DNA of 64,000 nucleotides from Cyclospora cayetanensis (taxonomy: Eukaryota; Apicomplexa; Conoidasida; Eucoccidiorida; Eimeriidae), in NCBI RefSeq assembly GCF_002999335.1, contig NW_020312469.1, forward strand, positions 124,001 to 188,000, read 5' to 3'. This document shows, one piece after another, positions 1-10,911 of this stretch. How positions within the stretch are numbered: position 1 is the stretch's first letter; each line of letters begins with the position of its first letter. The translations under genes were made by a program, and so were the position numbers. Under the pieces are notes generated by a model, which did no database searches, was not told the DNA's origin, and worked only from the letters and a program-made list of their open reading frames with translations.

Positions 1-852
1 TCTCAACGGTGCATTCGCTTGAGCAGCTGCACGCCATCCCCTCGTTTATTTACTTGTACACGAAGCTATTGTGTGTGCATGTGTACGTGCATGCCTCCCG
101 CACCTTGGGTAACAACGGGCAGCCCCAAACCGCTCTCCGAGGAGTGCCTTCAAGGGCGGGGTACAGCATGCAGCGCAGAGGGATGTAGGAAGACTTAGTC
201 CGCAAACACGCTAAACCTAGGTAAATTTGCACTTTCAGGTGTGTCAGAGGTGAATAACTGCAATCAAGGCTACGCTACCTTTGCAGTGCCTGGGGAACTT
301 CTTCCTCTCGGCACCGCTGTAGAGCACGTAGTCATGAGGAAACCGGAGCTCAGGCTCGGCATTTTCTCGCATACATATACCCATTCCATTTAAGCAATAA
401 TTCACGAAAAATCAACCATTTGGCTGGGGCGTTCGTGCATGTTGCCTGTTGCGGGGTTCAATTTGACTGCTCAACTTGCTAGGCATCGACGTTCTACGCC
501 TTTGCTGTATGTATGGCTACAAGCAACATCGCGAATGCATGGACTGCTTCGAGCGTGCAGCTACTTGCACAGTAACTATGTCTCTCCTGTCATGGCAAAC
601 TCTGCTGTGAAGGGTTCGAACAAGGGTAGCAGGGAGCTGCTTGGAAAGACACAATGTTGTTTCTCCAGAGGTTGTATTGAATCTATCCACGATCAGGGGG
701 TGGGACAAAGCCGGCTTTGAGGAAGGCACAAATCTTCTATATGAAGTTAATATCAAAATCTACACTTAGGGGTTTCTACGCAGACTTTACATGAAGCTTC
801 ACGGAAAGTGCTGGGGTTAGCTTAGCCCGCTAGATTTCCCTTCTACTACAGT
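1..852. other. No gene recognised at left edge
   Basis: This is repeat-poor sequence with only short unsupported reading frames on both strands. I see no tRNA-like hairpin, no splice-bounded conserved exon and no simple repeat. Confidence 0.5.
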
Positions 853-1020
853 AGAAAGCGCTGAAGTGTAGCGTAATACGCTGCATCATTCCTCCACCTA
901 CTCATTCCGGCCGACTCCAAGAGAGTCATCGCCGTGGCTCGTTCCTGTACATCGAGGCCATCCGCGTGCGGAGCAGCAGTGCTTTCCCACCCTATTGCTA
1001 CTCCCGGGTAAGCAGAATAA
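853..1020 (+). repeat. Dispersed repeat, copy A
   Basis: This segment matches the reverse complement of about 12858-13020 over its whole length. Shared blocks include GAAGTGTAGCG near the start, CATTCCTCCACC, GTCATCGCCGTG in the middle and CTATTGCTACTCCCGGG near the end, with scattered substitutions and one short insertion after the CATTCCTCCACC block. One frame stays similar between the copies, with the shared peptide YCYSR near the end, so the repeat may descend from coding sequence of a mobile element. The two copies are in opposite orientation about 12 kb apart. No function can be assigned. Confidence 0.7.
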
Positions 1021-2139
1021 CACAAATGGAGCAGAGGAGAATATCGAAATGTGCTCATCGACAACCCCGCCGCTAACGTGAAATTGATGAGAGGAAAGAC
1101 GCACACGCTAGCCAACAACGACCAAGGAAACAAACCAACAGGACCGCTGCGGCGGGACGAATCGCTGCCGTCAGAGTGCTGAAATGTGTAAGCCTCCTGC
1201 AACGAGAAAGCAGAAAACTAGCAACATGCATACAGAAAATCAAAATGCACTCCTGTTTAGTAGTGCCCCCCGTGGCTCATAGAGCAATATCTGCGTGCAA
1301 ACACATGGGATGCCTGCAGCATAGTTGATTTTACAGCCCCAAAGGAGGCTTAAGGAAGAATGTAAGAAAAACGCTCCTCAGGGTGCACACAAAACCGAGT
1401 GTAACAAAGGCGTTGACAATATTGACCGGCAACACTTCAGGCGATAGCCAGTGGTAGAAGTAGCTCTTTGCAGGCAGAACATACACTGGGGACGGCAAAG
1501 GCCAAGGAACGAGAGGAATGCCGCCCATGGCAAGCAGAATTGCTAAAAAAAACAAGACCGCAAATCCTCTTACATGCAGCGAACCCGTATCTGTTCCTGC
1601 GCCAACCACGGAGGTTGACCCTCCCCACCCCACTTCGCTAGCGACTACCGTTCAATGTAACCTCACCACTCAGTTACCCCAAAACCCCGCACTTCCACGG
1701 CTTCTCATCGTCTGCCTCCACACGGGGGGCCAAATCGGCACAGCGCGCGAATTATTCGGACATCTTTAAAACTTCCTTAGGAAGCTGTTGTTGACAGTGT
1801 TGTGTCACATCCAACTCTTGCGGCAATTGCTAGAGTAAGAAAGTACATTGATTCGTGAGAGGATTTAAAATGGATCCAGCAAGGTGGCAGCAATTTAGGG
1901 AAGCATAATTTCTTGCTTGTCTCTCCCGAACTTTACGCTCACATTTGAATGCGTCAGACACCTATTTTCTGAGTTCCTCCACCGATGAAAGTGGCTGTTA
2001 GGACCGCACCACCTGGTACAGGGCCAGATTGGAGAGTTGTTCCTCAGTGGAAACTGGAATAGAGGAGAGTGAGGACAAATCAGTGTGCTGTTGTGTTACG
2101 AACGAACGTAAGCACAAGAGGGAAAATCAAGCTAAGCAA
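1021..2139. other. No gene recognised; flank of decayed retroelement
   Basis: There are no conserved exons. The stretch lies just downstream (in element orientation) of the integrase remnant, so a degraded 3' end or LTR of that element would fall here, but I cannot recognise LTR borders or a polypurine tract. Confidence 0.4.
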
Positions 2140-2850
2140 TCGGAAATTCTGGGGTATAGGGTCGCCAGTATTGCATAAAAGTGCGGGTTGTGCACTCTGG
2201 CTGCCAATCTGCATCAGGAAGATTCCCAGTGGTCATACTATGATCAAGGTGTAGCCATGCCCCTAAGGCATGTCAGAAGGCATTAACGAACTGTGAATCG
2301 CCATCCGTAATAATAGTTTCGGGTAATCCGTGAAGCTCTCAGACATGAGCTAAGAACAATGGAGCGACTTGCTGATCCGTGGCAGCTGGAGCACGGGACG
2401 AAATCGGCATATATGCCGAGTCTGTCGACACAGACGTACATGCTATCCCGCCCCTTGACCTCCGGCAGTCCAGGGAGAGACTCCATACGCGCGTACGTCC
2501 GAAACATTTGAGGGGACTCATTGCTGCGCAACGAGTTGGTGTAGGACAGCAGCGCGGCTTCAAATGCTGACAGAAGGGGTATGACATTGCACACTCATCT
2601 GCTGTGAAACGCATCCCACCCCAGCTGAGAGACTGTGAGATCACTGCCAGTATGGTATGAACCCGGTAATGTCCCGGAAAAAACCGATTGTGTGCTCTAT
2701 GCAAAGCGGCACTGCAGAATGAAGTTGGGATGTACAAGCGACGGAGTCTTCGCTTGGTTTTAAGCTACAGAATGCCATCCTCAACTTTATACTGCTCCAC
2801 CTTCCTGATAGGCTTACCGAAAAACCGGATTGGTGTATAGATTGCATAGA
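2140..2850 (-). pseudogene. Retroelement integrase remnant (frameshifted, with stops)
   Basis: Three integrase blocks can be read in the minus direction. First is an HHCC-type zinc-finger remnant with His residues in HRAHNRFFPGH (about 2.69 kb). Then, in another frame, comes the start of the catalytic core with LPEVKGRDSMYVCVDRL and ADFVP. After a further shift comes HGLPETIITDGD (about 2.3 kb), the block that carries the second catalytic Asp of gypsy integrases, followed by a decayed version of the segment that normally reads HPQTDGQTER. In-frame TGA codons sit just before HGLP and just after the DSQFVNAF block, where the family usually has Trp. At least two frame changes are needed to follow the domain, so it is a pseudogene. 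Family assignment is from motif order recalled from knowledge, not a search. Confidence 0.8.
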
Positions 2851-3859
2851 TTAGATTAGCAGTGCACTCAGCCGTTGCCTTTACAGACGTCTTCGCACAA
2901 ATATTCATTTACCCAAAGGACAGGTAGAAAACGACGTTCCACGCTGGCGCTCGCAAGCTCTAGTATTTCAGTGTGGTGTTTGAACTGATACTACTCCAGG
3001 AGAGCTGCAAGAAGTAATTTGCCAGTATGGGCATCAGAATCCTCTGCTGCACGGTGATATAGTCCAAGAGCTCTTTGGAAAGGCAAAAGCACATACGCCA
3101 CCTTCCGTAAGTCTTAATAACCAATACAGGAGTTTGCCCAAAGGTGCTAGTTGATTCTTTTGCTTGGCCATATTTTCTGGTGAGCTACTGGCCTGTTGTT
3201 CAACTTTTACTTCATACTATGGGGGTCTCCAATACACTGGAGCAAATATTGGGGCGCAACGACCCAGACGGCGGTTCAATTATCAGCTTCCTGGACGACC
3301 AGCAGGGGCCAGTTTGTTGGCATGTTCTCGCCTTCATGTACAACCACAGACTCGTCATGTATCTTTTTCATTCCTGCTGCCTCGGGAAAAAGCTCATTCC
3401 GAGTGCCTAGATAAGGACCCGTTCCACAGGCCCTTAGTCCGGGTGCATGCTCTGTATCCTCTTTTCTCAATGCATTGTTGAGTCAGTCCTACAGGCTCTG
3501 CCTACCTTGCTGAGGGGGAGCTTCCATCCAGCGTAGCGTAGATGAAATCAGCGTTGCTTCGGAGACCTGAAGATGCTTCGTCTTCGCGCTTCCTGACGAA
3601 CTATGCTCCACAGCTTGCTGCTGTGTGCCCCATGGGAGCCAGCGCCAATTTAGAGTAGCACTAGACTGCCGCGGAGCTGCCTGCCCTTGCTTTTGAGTCC
3701 CCGGCAGCCACCCTGACCCTTGTGGGCTGCGCTCGCTAGTAAACAAGTATGAACGTTGTTCATTTGCTTTGGTCAGTGAAGCTGCTCCTGGACTCCCCAC
3801 GGCTTCCTGCCAACATAAGGCATGTACTCATCTGCGATGCGGTCCATTCACAGCAGGTG

Positions 3860-4400
3860 GCTTAACCTGGGGCCGTCGGCCGACGACTTTTCAAAAATAC
3901 GACAAAGCAAAGAAATCAAGTAGCACTTCTGAGCGAAATCCGGCGTTGGTTCTTTTAAAAAGAACCGAAGATGGCGTATGAGCGTTAGGTGAAAATCTTG
4001 AACAAGACTACTGTGGAGCAGCCGATTCCGATTCCTCATATTGGCCAATCACTGTTCTTTGCAGCTTCCCTTGAAGTTTCAATGAGTTCTAAACCCATAC
4101 CAAATATATTTGATCATGCGAGTGTGAGCGAGAAACGCCGTTTTATACCTACCATCTGGGTGGATCAAGATAAGCACGAAGACGTCTGTTAGCTGGTTCC
4201 TGCCGGCTTCCACTTCCTGTTCAGCTTGTAGTGTAGGATAGGGCTGGTTGACACAATCCAGATGTCCGCAGGTACTGGATCCTGATTTTAGCCTTCCTGT
4301 ATGGACAAATGCGTAGGCTCTGCGTTACGGCTTTTTCGAGCGAGAAGGGTGATATCACGATATGTTGAGCTATTAATACATTTCCATGCCTTGCTTTCTG
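3860..4400 (-). pseudogene. Retroelement reverse transcriptase remnant
   Basis: Minus-strand translation gives a stretch ending in ILIHPDGRYKTAF. It corresponds to the palm block of gypsy reverse transcriptases that carries the first catalytic Asp and runs into the KTAF motif. The Leu-Asp-Leu containing that Asp is already changed. Downstream a block aligns with the MPFGL-NAPA region, broken by stop codons, followed by SLVQD where the family has YxDD, then HLRFF and a Lys-Cys pair typical of the segment after the active site. Loss of YxDD and internal stops show it is dead. An Asn-Gln-Pro-Tyr-Pro block upstream (about 4.27 kb) matches the usual NK-YP segment. Confidence 0.7.
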
Positions 4401-7400
4401 ACCTCACCCAAAGTTTTTTGCATGAGCAGATATAGTCAAAAGCCGATGGGTCTAGGATTGTTTGGAGGCTTGAATTCTAGTAATCTTTGCCGGCAGGCGA
4501 CGTCCTTTGCATGAACAAAGCCAGTATCAAAGTGACTTTTCCGGCAATACAAAGACCTCAAGGACTACTCATTTTTATGCACTTGGACAGCACGTCGAGA
4601 GGCACATTTCCAACCAACTGATGAAAAGTTCAATGCTTCCCATCCTTACTACGTTCGTGCCTCGCTGGTCGGTATTCCTCACGGGCGCACCCACAAATAT
4701 GATAACTGCTAACAAATCACCCCTTTCCGCCTGCTGTAGAGCTAATACGCTTAGATTAACTTGCTGGCTGAGCTCTGCCCCCTGCACAGGCTGTGTGCCC
4801 CCCGTCAGCATCCACTGCCAGAAAGTTTTTCTCCAAGCTCACTTGCCAGGTATGATACAATTAAGTAATTTGCCAAATAACTTGAGCTAAGCCAGTCATA
4901 TGCATTAAGGTAGCCTGATATCCTACTGCATCCCAAGCCGCGGATTAGCGGAAAGCAGCTGCATCAAGCCATGCAATGCTACTAACTGTACCGTTCCACT
5001 GAAAGTCTTCTAGAAAAACAAACCCAGAAACAGACTCCGGGCAAACTTTAAGTACAATTTATCAACGTGTTTCTCGGAAGCGCTTCCGCCTTACCCTTTC
5101 ATGGTTCCTGATAGTCCCAGATAGGAGAAGACAACAACAGCTAGAAGCACATAGCTGCATCCAGAAAGCACTACAAGCATTCACAGCTTGTTGCACATAG
5201 CATTCGGCGTGCGCTCAGACAACAGTGCGTCATTGATCGAGTTAGGTTCTCTGCAATGAATAAGTGCACGAGCAGACTGTCTATAAGGCTTGACTAAGTG
5301 ATTTTTCTTCATTAAATACATCTAGCGTAGTACAATGCGTTGAAGTGTAGACCAGTCCGCTACACAAGGTGAGCGTTGCTCCACCCCCCACGCTCTCAGA
5401 ACATCCACAGCGTCTTGCGCATGGCGACTAGTGCATAGGCACCCAGGGTTTTTCTCTATCGTATTAAACTACCTATACCTGCAAAATGTGATACGTACGA
5501 ACTACCGAATCAAATCTTTGACTCTTTACTTTGAAAAGTACAACTGACGTAGGGTAAAGTACATGCGTGTAACTATGCCCGCAACAATGTGGGGGTTGGG
5601 GATGCCAAGCTCAATCCAAACTATTCCAGCCTCACAGAGTACAGGACATACTTCTGTATTGCCTCACTAAAGGCGATTGCCGTAGGGACAGTGGAGGCCG
5701 TGTCTGTTAGCAAGAATCTGTGATCTCCGACGGACCAGAATCGTACCCTGGTCGCTGACTATTCTAGAGTGAAAAGATCGCCGCGTTTGCCCCCTAAGGG
5801 CCACTGGCTTTTAGACTGTCGATTGGCATGCAACCAGAATGCTTCAGTAAGAAACTGCAAGAGTGCCTATGAGTGCGCTATGGGGTATCTCGGTATGCTT
5901 CTCTACCATCTAGCTACACGCGAGCCTGTGACTTTTTCAAATGCATCTTTTTCCCTATGTTTCCATCTAGTTTGACCAAGCTTCTCTCTGTATCTCTTCT
6001 CCTTACCTATTCTTTCTGCATATTAGTTCTTTTTGCGTTCCTTTTGATGCATTTCTAAAGGACTTGAATCTGAAATGCAATTCTCTTAGTCTCGTATGGG
6101 GCTACAAAAAAACACATGATGGCCTCACAACCACAAAGACCGAAATGGAAACATGGTACTATGAGAGGCAGGAGACAGGAGGCTCATGTAAAAGAGGAAG
6201 AGTTACCAGATATCACAACAGGAATAAACGGGAAACAGAAGGCAGAGAACGGGGGAAAGGGAACCAGTATGCAGGGCCAGAGGGAAGTAAGAAGGTGATA
6301 CGAGCGAAGAAGATAAAGGATTACATGGCGATGGACTGAAGGAGAGAAATTCGCAACAGCCAAGAGGGAGAATACGATTTAGAGAGGCACGCGGACGCAC
6401 AAGCAAACATCGCATAGGGAGTTGGATACAACACGAAAAATAAGCAGCATACAAAAAAACAAAATTCGATAGAAGATGGCATAATGTGAAACAGCTACTG
6501 TGGCACTGCACTTGACATAACGGTCGCAGTGAGCAAACGTAGGAATGCTCTTGCGAGAGGAGAAGGAAAAGACGATCTCATTGCACAGTGAGGACCACGC
6601 TAAATAAAAGAATCTTGGGCACAAAAGGTTCAAGAAGTCATTGCCTGAATCATCGCCAGGTAATTCTGCAGCAGCCGCAGACAGCACATCGGAAAAAGCG
6701 AAGTAGAAGGAGATTTTGCACAGAGTTGAGGCCAGCATATTAAAAACACCTTAAGGGTAAAGTAAAGGTTAATATCTTAGGCACAAACTTAGGGAATAAT
6801 CTTGAATTAAGTTTACGATCTATGACTTCTGAGGGATTGTTCTAAGAACTATTAATTGGGATTCCGTTTAGCGTCAGGGCATACGTGTGAAGTTTAAGCT
6901 AAGTGCTGCGCTTATGTGAAATGCACAGTCTATGGCTTAGGCTTGGGGGCTTGGGGCTAAAGGAGAGCCGGAGACAATCCTCCAGCGTGAAAGTTACCTT
7001 TAAACCCTCTTTGGCTGGGCAGACTCGCGGCACTTTGCCCTCTAGCTGAGTCGTTATCCATCCGTTATCTACAGCGCAAAAATGTACAACGCTTATCTCA
7101 GAACGCTTACCCTTGGGCTCCTAATGTCAGGCAGAAAAGCAGGCGACCACGATTTGTAAGACCTTCTAAGGGTGAACGATTTGATGCTTGTGACCAACGT
7201 TGCAGCACAGATCTACGGGAACACGGTTTAGCTAGCTACGGCTAAAATCTCAAAGCGAGTGGTGACTCTGGTATTATATACCTTCGATGTGCATCTGAGG
7301 CTGCAATTGGCGGATCATAGATACCGCTCCATGGCAAGTGTCGCAGAACATCACACGCTGAAACACAAACCCTAGACACGCTAACCTGCACCCCAGGCAT

Positions 7401-9302
7401 TATGCGCTTAATAATGCGTGCCAGCGCTTACCCCTTGATGTTGTATCACGTTATTCAAGTAATAAAACCTTTTAATCATGACAGGCGATTCAAAAGCCGC
7501 CCTGGCTACAGCAACATTAGCACAAAGCTTCATGTACAGTGTGTCCATAGGCGCAGACCCCGGAGTGTAATTTACGTGTCTATTAAGTCCTGTCTCAAAC
7601 GATGCGCATTTTTCAAGTATGTCCAATATTTTTTCCTCTTCGGCATCATCTGCAACCTGCACATCAAAGGAACCTTGCATGTATGCGTGTTCCTCCTTAC
7701 ATCGCCAGGTGTAAAGTGTACAATGAGACGCACAGCCACACACCAATTAGCAGCGACCCCTGAAGGAGCATCCACAAAGTGGCCTGCCTGAACCCTGTTA
7801 CTCCAAGTGTATGGTCTGAACGCTAGTCCTCGACTCTTCTGCTCAAAATCCTTGAAACTTGACAAACCTGCGTGACTGTGTACAAGCTGGAAAGGCGACA
7901 GAGCCTCAAGAAGTCACCAAGAATCGAAGTGCGAACCGTTAGGTCCACCGGATCCAGCAAAGTCTGTAAAAACACCCGCCAAAAAGCCTGATGCAAAGGC
8001 CTCATGCCCTCAATCGGAACACCTATGCTCTACAGCAAAGAGAACTTCGGGATGCTTACCCCTTTAAGATTTATGGATACTCTAAGCTTCTTGCTGCCAG
8101 ATCAGTGCACATACACACACACATACAGATGTACAGGCACGCATCCTGAGCCCTATGCTGTAAATTCTGTGCTCTTAACGCCGAACGCAAGCTGCGCTGG
8201 TGTATCGGTCTTCTTTCAACAAGGCTGGCGCTTGGATGAGAAATCTACTAACACACGTTATCGTGCGACTGTAAAGCGTTAGCAACAGTGGGATTGGATT
8301 TAGATCCCTCCATGCCTATTCCGATGCGTTTGGAGGGGGAAAAGAACGAGGACAGGAGCTAGAGGCTAACAAAGACAAGACACAGGGAAGCGAAAAGTAA
8401 GGCACAAGCGAGGCAGGAGAAAGTACCACTAAGTTAGAGGTGCACAATAATTGGGTGGGCAACAGAAACGGATGGCGGTTTGCTTACTCTTCCGGTTGCT
8501 TTCCTCCCCCTCGAGATCTCCTTCGTGGAGGATACAGGTATAGGTAGTGCATAACTAGCCAGGCGAAGGTTATGAAGACCAGAAGGAAACTCCAAATACC
8601 ACCCTCAAACATGTTGTAAACCCTCGATTGCAGACCTGTAGGCTTCTATCCTTCGATAGGAGAAGCTGACGACAAGAGGAACACAGAGATGCAGGGGGGA
8701 ACTCGTCGACGTCAGTGGTCGAAGAGCATTGTTTCACAACTCTAGCTTTGATGGCGCGGATAGAAAAGGGGGAAAAGACGTAGATGAATTTATGGGGAAC
8801 GTGTGTGGCTGTGTGTAGGGTTTACAAATGGCGTGGAGGGTACAGGGAGTAAGTGTTTTGGATGTAGCTTGCTGCGTAGAGCGGAGTAGAGTTTCACCTC
8901 AGCGATATTCGAATGAGCTTTGAATGATTTATTGTTCCTATCTAATTCATATGACAGAAAAACTATCTCCTCGCCCACCGCCCTGACAACGTTACGATGA
9001 TCTTAGTCTCTAGGGATGCATGCCTCGGGATCCTCCTTCAAACCCTGTTGCAAAAGCCCCAAAGCCTTTAATTTTATATGCTTATATTAAGGCCATCAAG
9101 AATTAGTGTTAGGCACTACATTACGAAACCTTGCTTCAAAACTCAGGCCTGCTACACTGCGCTGCGTACATATATGCCATATTCCCGCAGTCTCCACAGA
9201 TGGACTCGCCTGTAGCGGCGAAGCCTTTTGCGAGTGCATTTGTTCATCGAAGGGCATAAACGCTCGATCCTTCAGCTTACCTTATTCTCCGAACCCGAAA
9301 TC
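4401..9302. other. No gene recognised; possible degraded gag/protease flank
   Basis: Nearly 5 kb with only short frames on both strands. The first 1-1.5 kb is where gag and protease of the minus-strand retroelement would lie, but no CCHC zinc knuckle or DTG/DSG protease site is readable. A purine-rich patch at about 6.14-6.40 kb and a short AC-rich tract at 8105-8150 are the only compositional features. No tRNA or rRNA signature was seen. Confidence 0.4.
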
Positions 9303-9680
9303 TCAGTCTGCGCGCCTTCTCTGTTCTGCATTCAAAAGGTTTCTCATGCAATCACCGGTCCTTTGTACCTCTAATTCAACTTCTGAGAACATCGGGTTTG
9401 GTTTCAGAAGATGTCTTTGAAAATTGAGGCAGAGAGGGCCGTCGCACAGAAGTTGCGGTCTCCCATTGGACACCCCCTCTTCAAACCAAGAGGCAAACCG
9501 CACATCCTCTTTCCTTATGGAGCGAAATACCGCTCTCCAAATAGATGTACGTTCGTGCCGCACGTTTTGCTGCTGTTCATGTTGCTGCTGTTCATGTTGC
9601 TGCTGTTTGTTTTGCTGCTGTTTGTTTTTCTGCTGTTCATGTTGCTTCTGTTCATGTTGCGTCTTCGAGCTCTCCGGAGG
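9303..9680 (-). CDS. Possible Gln-rich exon, hypothetical, minus strand
   Basis: A frame open on the minus strand runs from a Gln/His/Glu repeat (units of His-Glu-Gln-Gln, from the CTG/TGTT tract at 9560-9665) into a non-repetitive, mixed-composition segment of about 85 residues that includes SIWRAVFRSIRKEDVRFASW and ends at a stop at 9303. The mixed segment looks protein-like, but no start codon or splice acceptor could be fixed. The same bases are also open on the plus strand. It may be a terminal exon of an unrecognised gene or only a shadow of the neighbouring plus-strand gene. Confidence 0.2.
   Translation of the reverse strand, partial: PPESSKTQHEQKQHEQQKNKQQQNKQQQHEQQQHEQQQNVRHERTSIWRAVFRSIRKEDVRFASWFEEGVSNGRPQLLCDGPLCLNFQRHLLKPNPMFSEVELEVQRTGDCMRNLLNAEQRRRAD
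9560..9665. repeat. CTG/TGTT-rich 15-base tandem repeat
   Basis: Imperfect tandem units of about 15 bases combine CTGCTG with TTCATGTTG or TTTGTTTTG. On the minus strand they encode Gln-rich sequence. The tract faces a CAG-rich tract at about 9845-10000 on the other strand. Confidence 0.8.
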
Positions 9681-9707
9681 CAACCAACTCTGTGAAACTT
9701 GTGCTGT

Positions 9708-10911
9708 ATGCCTCAATTGGAGGGTTCCCTTTTCTCCTGTGCGCCTGCAGTCAAGTGGTGGATTGGGCAGCGGCCTGCCTACCCGCACCACTCTCACCAA
9801 AAGAACTGGTTGCCTGCTTCTCAGTTGTCGATTCAGTCGTTTTTGCCGCAGATGCAGCACCAGCAGTTGCAGCCGCAGCAGCTCGTGCACCTGCCTCCGC
9901 AACAGCAGCAGCAGCAAAAGGAGCAGCAGCGACAGCAAATGCTCGAACACCAGCAACAGCTGATGAAGGAACTGCTGCAGGCGCAAGCAGCGGTTTGTGC
10001 AGCAGCGTCAGCCATTCGAAAGCCTTGCCGCCTCGGAATTCGCGACACCAGCAGCAGTGACGGGAGTAGCAGTGACACGAACAACAGAGATGTCAGCAAA
10101 AGAATGCTGCTGAGCGAATGGATATACGACCCTGTTGGTGCAGCAGCGCAGTTGCAGCAACGGCAACTGCTCCCAGAAGCGCTGCATGCGTTACCTCTTC
10201 ATGGGGTGGGCTGCCTCCTTTTTAGGGACAAACGAAGAAGCAGAAAGTTGTTGTTAGAGCAACTACATCTGCGACACAGGAAATGGCAGCATTCGCCGAA
10301 ACTGACAGCGAGAGGCGTTGTGCTGCCTCCGAAACTCAGACTCAATAGCAACACCAGCAGCAGCGTCTGCGAGGCAACAGGAGAGGGCACGGCAAGAGCA
10401 GTTCCTGCTGCCTCGCAGCCTCTTGAATTAAGACGAGCAATGGCATTTATCCCCAGAGATGTGTACTACAGGGTAAGGGTATTATGATGTAGGACAGCTT
10501 TTTTCTTCAGGATTTTTTCCTACTTTCGATGTTGAATGAAAAGCGTTCAGTCTAGACGTAGGGTTAGGCGTCATGCTCTGCACAATTCTTGGATCTGGAG
10601 TTCACATAGGGTCTGTGTTTGTATGCAGCACCGTCCTTTCAAGGCCAGGGTGTTAGGAGACTTGACATCAATTGTTTCTCCGCGAGTTTCGTGTTCCCCA
10701 ACTATGGGCTGCGTTTCGACTGCACAGTGCAGCAGAGGGGAAGCGGATGCGCATGCAGCAGATGCATCAGAACAGGGGAGAGATGTTTCACCAACAACAG
10801 AAACAGCGAAGGTTCAAAGCCCGAATCTGGCACTGGCAAGCAGCAGCTCTGCTAGCAGGAAGCACCATCGCGGATTTGTATTTCGTAGCTGTTCCTCTCC
10901 TGCGAATCTGA
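9708..10911 (+). CDS. Gln-rich hypothetical protein, two exons
   Basis: I do not recognise the product. A plus-strand frame from the ATG at 9708 stays open to 10487. It begins with a mixed segment containing Trp-Trp, then a Gln-rich domain (CAG-coded, with interspersed Leu, His and Glu, about residues 45-90), then a Ser/Asp-rich stretch and a more ordinary segment with SEWIYDPVG and a basic RDKRRSRK. After FIPRDVYY a donor-like CAGG|GTAAGG lies at about 10469. A likely second exon starts after an acceptor at about 10732, encodes KRMRMQQMHQNRGEMF, more Gln and a hydrophobic end, and stops at 10911. The density of Gln codons and their mixing with other residues resemble the homopolymer-bearing genes of Eimeria. 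Exon borders and phase are not secured, and an upstream coding exon is possible. Confidence 0.4.

Larger units (their letters stand above)
2140..4400 (-). mobile_element. Decayed Ty3/gypsy LTR retrotransposon, pol region
   Basis: Read on the minus strand, the region holds in pol order a reverse transcriptase remnant (about 4400-3860), a stretch where RNase H would lie (about 3850-2850, not convincingly readable) and an integrase remnant (about 2850-2140). RT before integrase is the Ty3/gypsy order; Ty1/copia has integrase first. The frame changes several times and in-frame stops interrupt conserved blocks, so no functional product can come from this copy. Chromovirus-type gypsy elements have been reported from the E. 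tenella genome, so the family is expected in this lineage. Gag, protease and both LTRs were not identified; sequence above 4.4 kb may include degraded gag. Confidence 0.8.

Noticed and set aside
4575..4811. Minus-strand frame with GAPV that might be the start of the reverse transcriptase
   Set aside because: The distance to the KTAF block is about twice that expected and the following residues do not match the RT pattern.
5335..5400. Possible third copy of the dispersed repeat (GTTGAAGTGTAG, then CTCCACC)
   Set aside because: Similarity is limited to two short blocks with different spacing; too weak to call.
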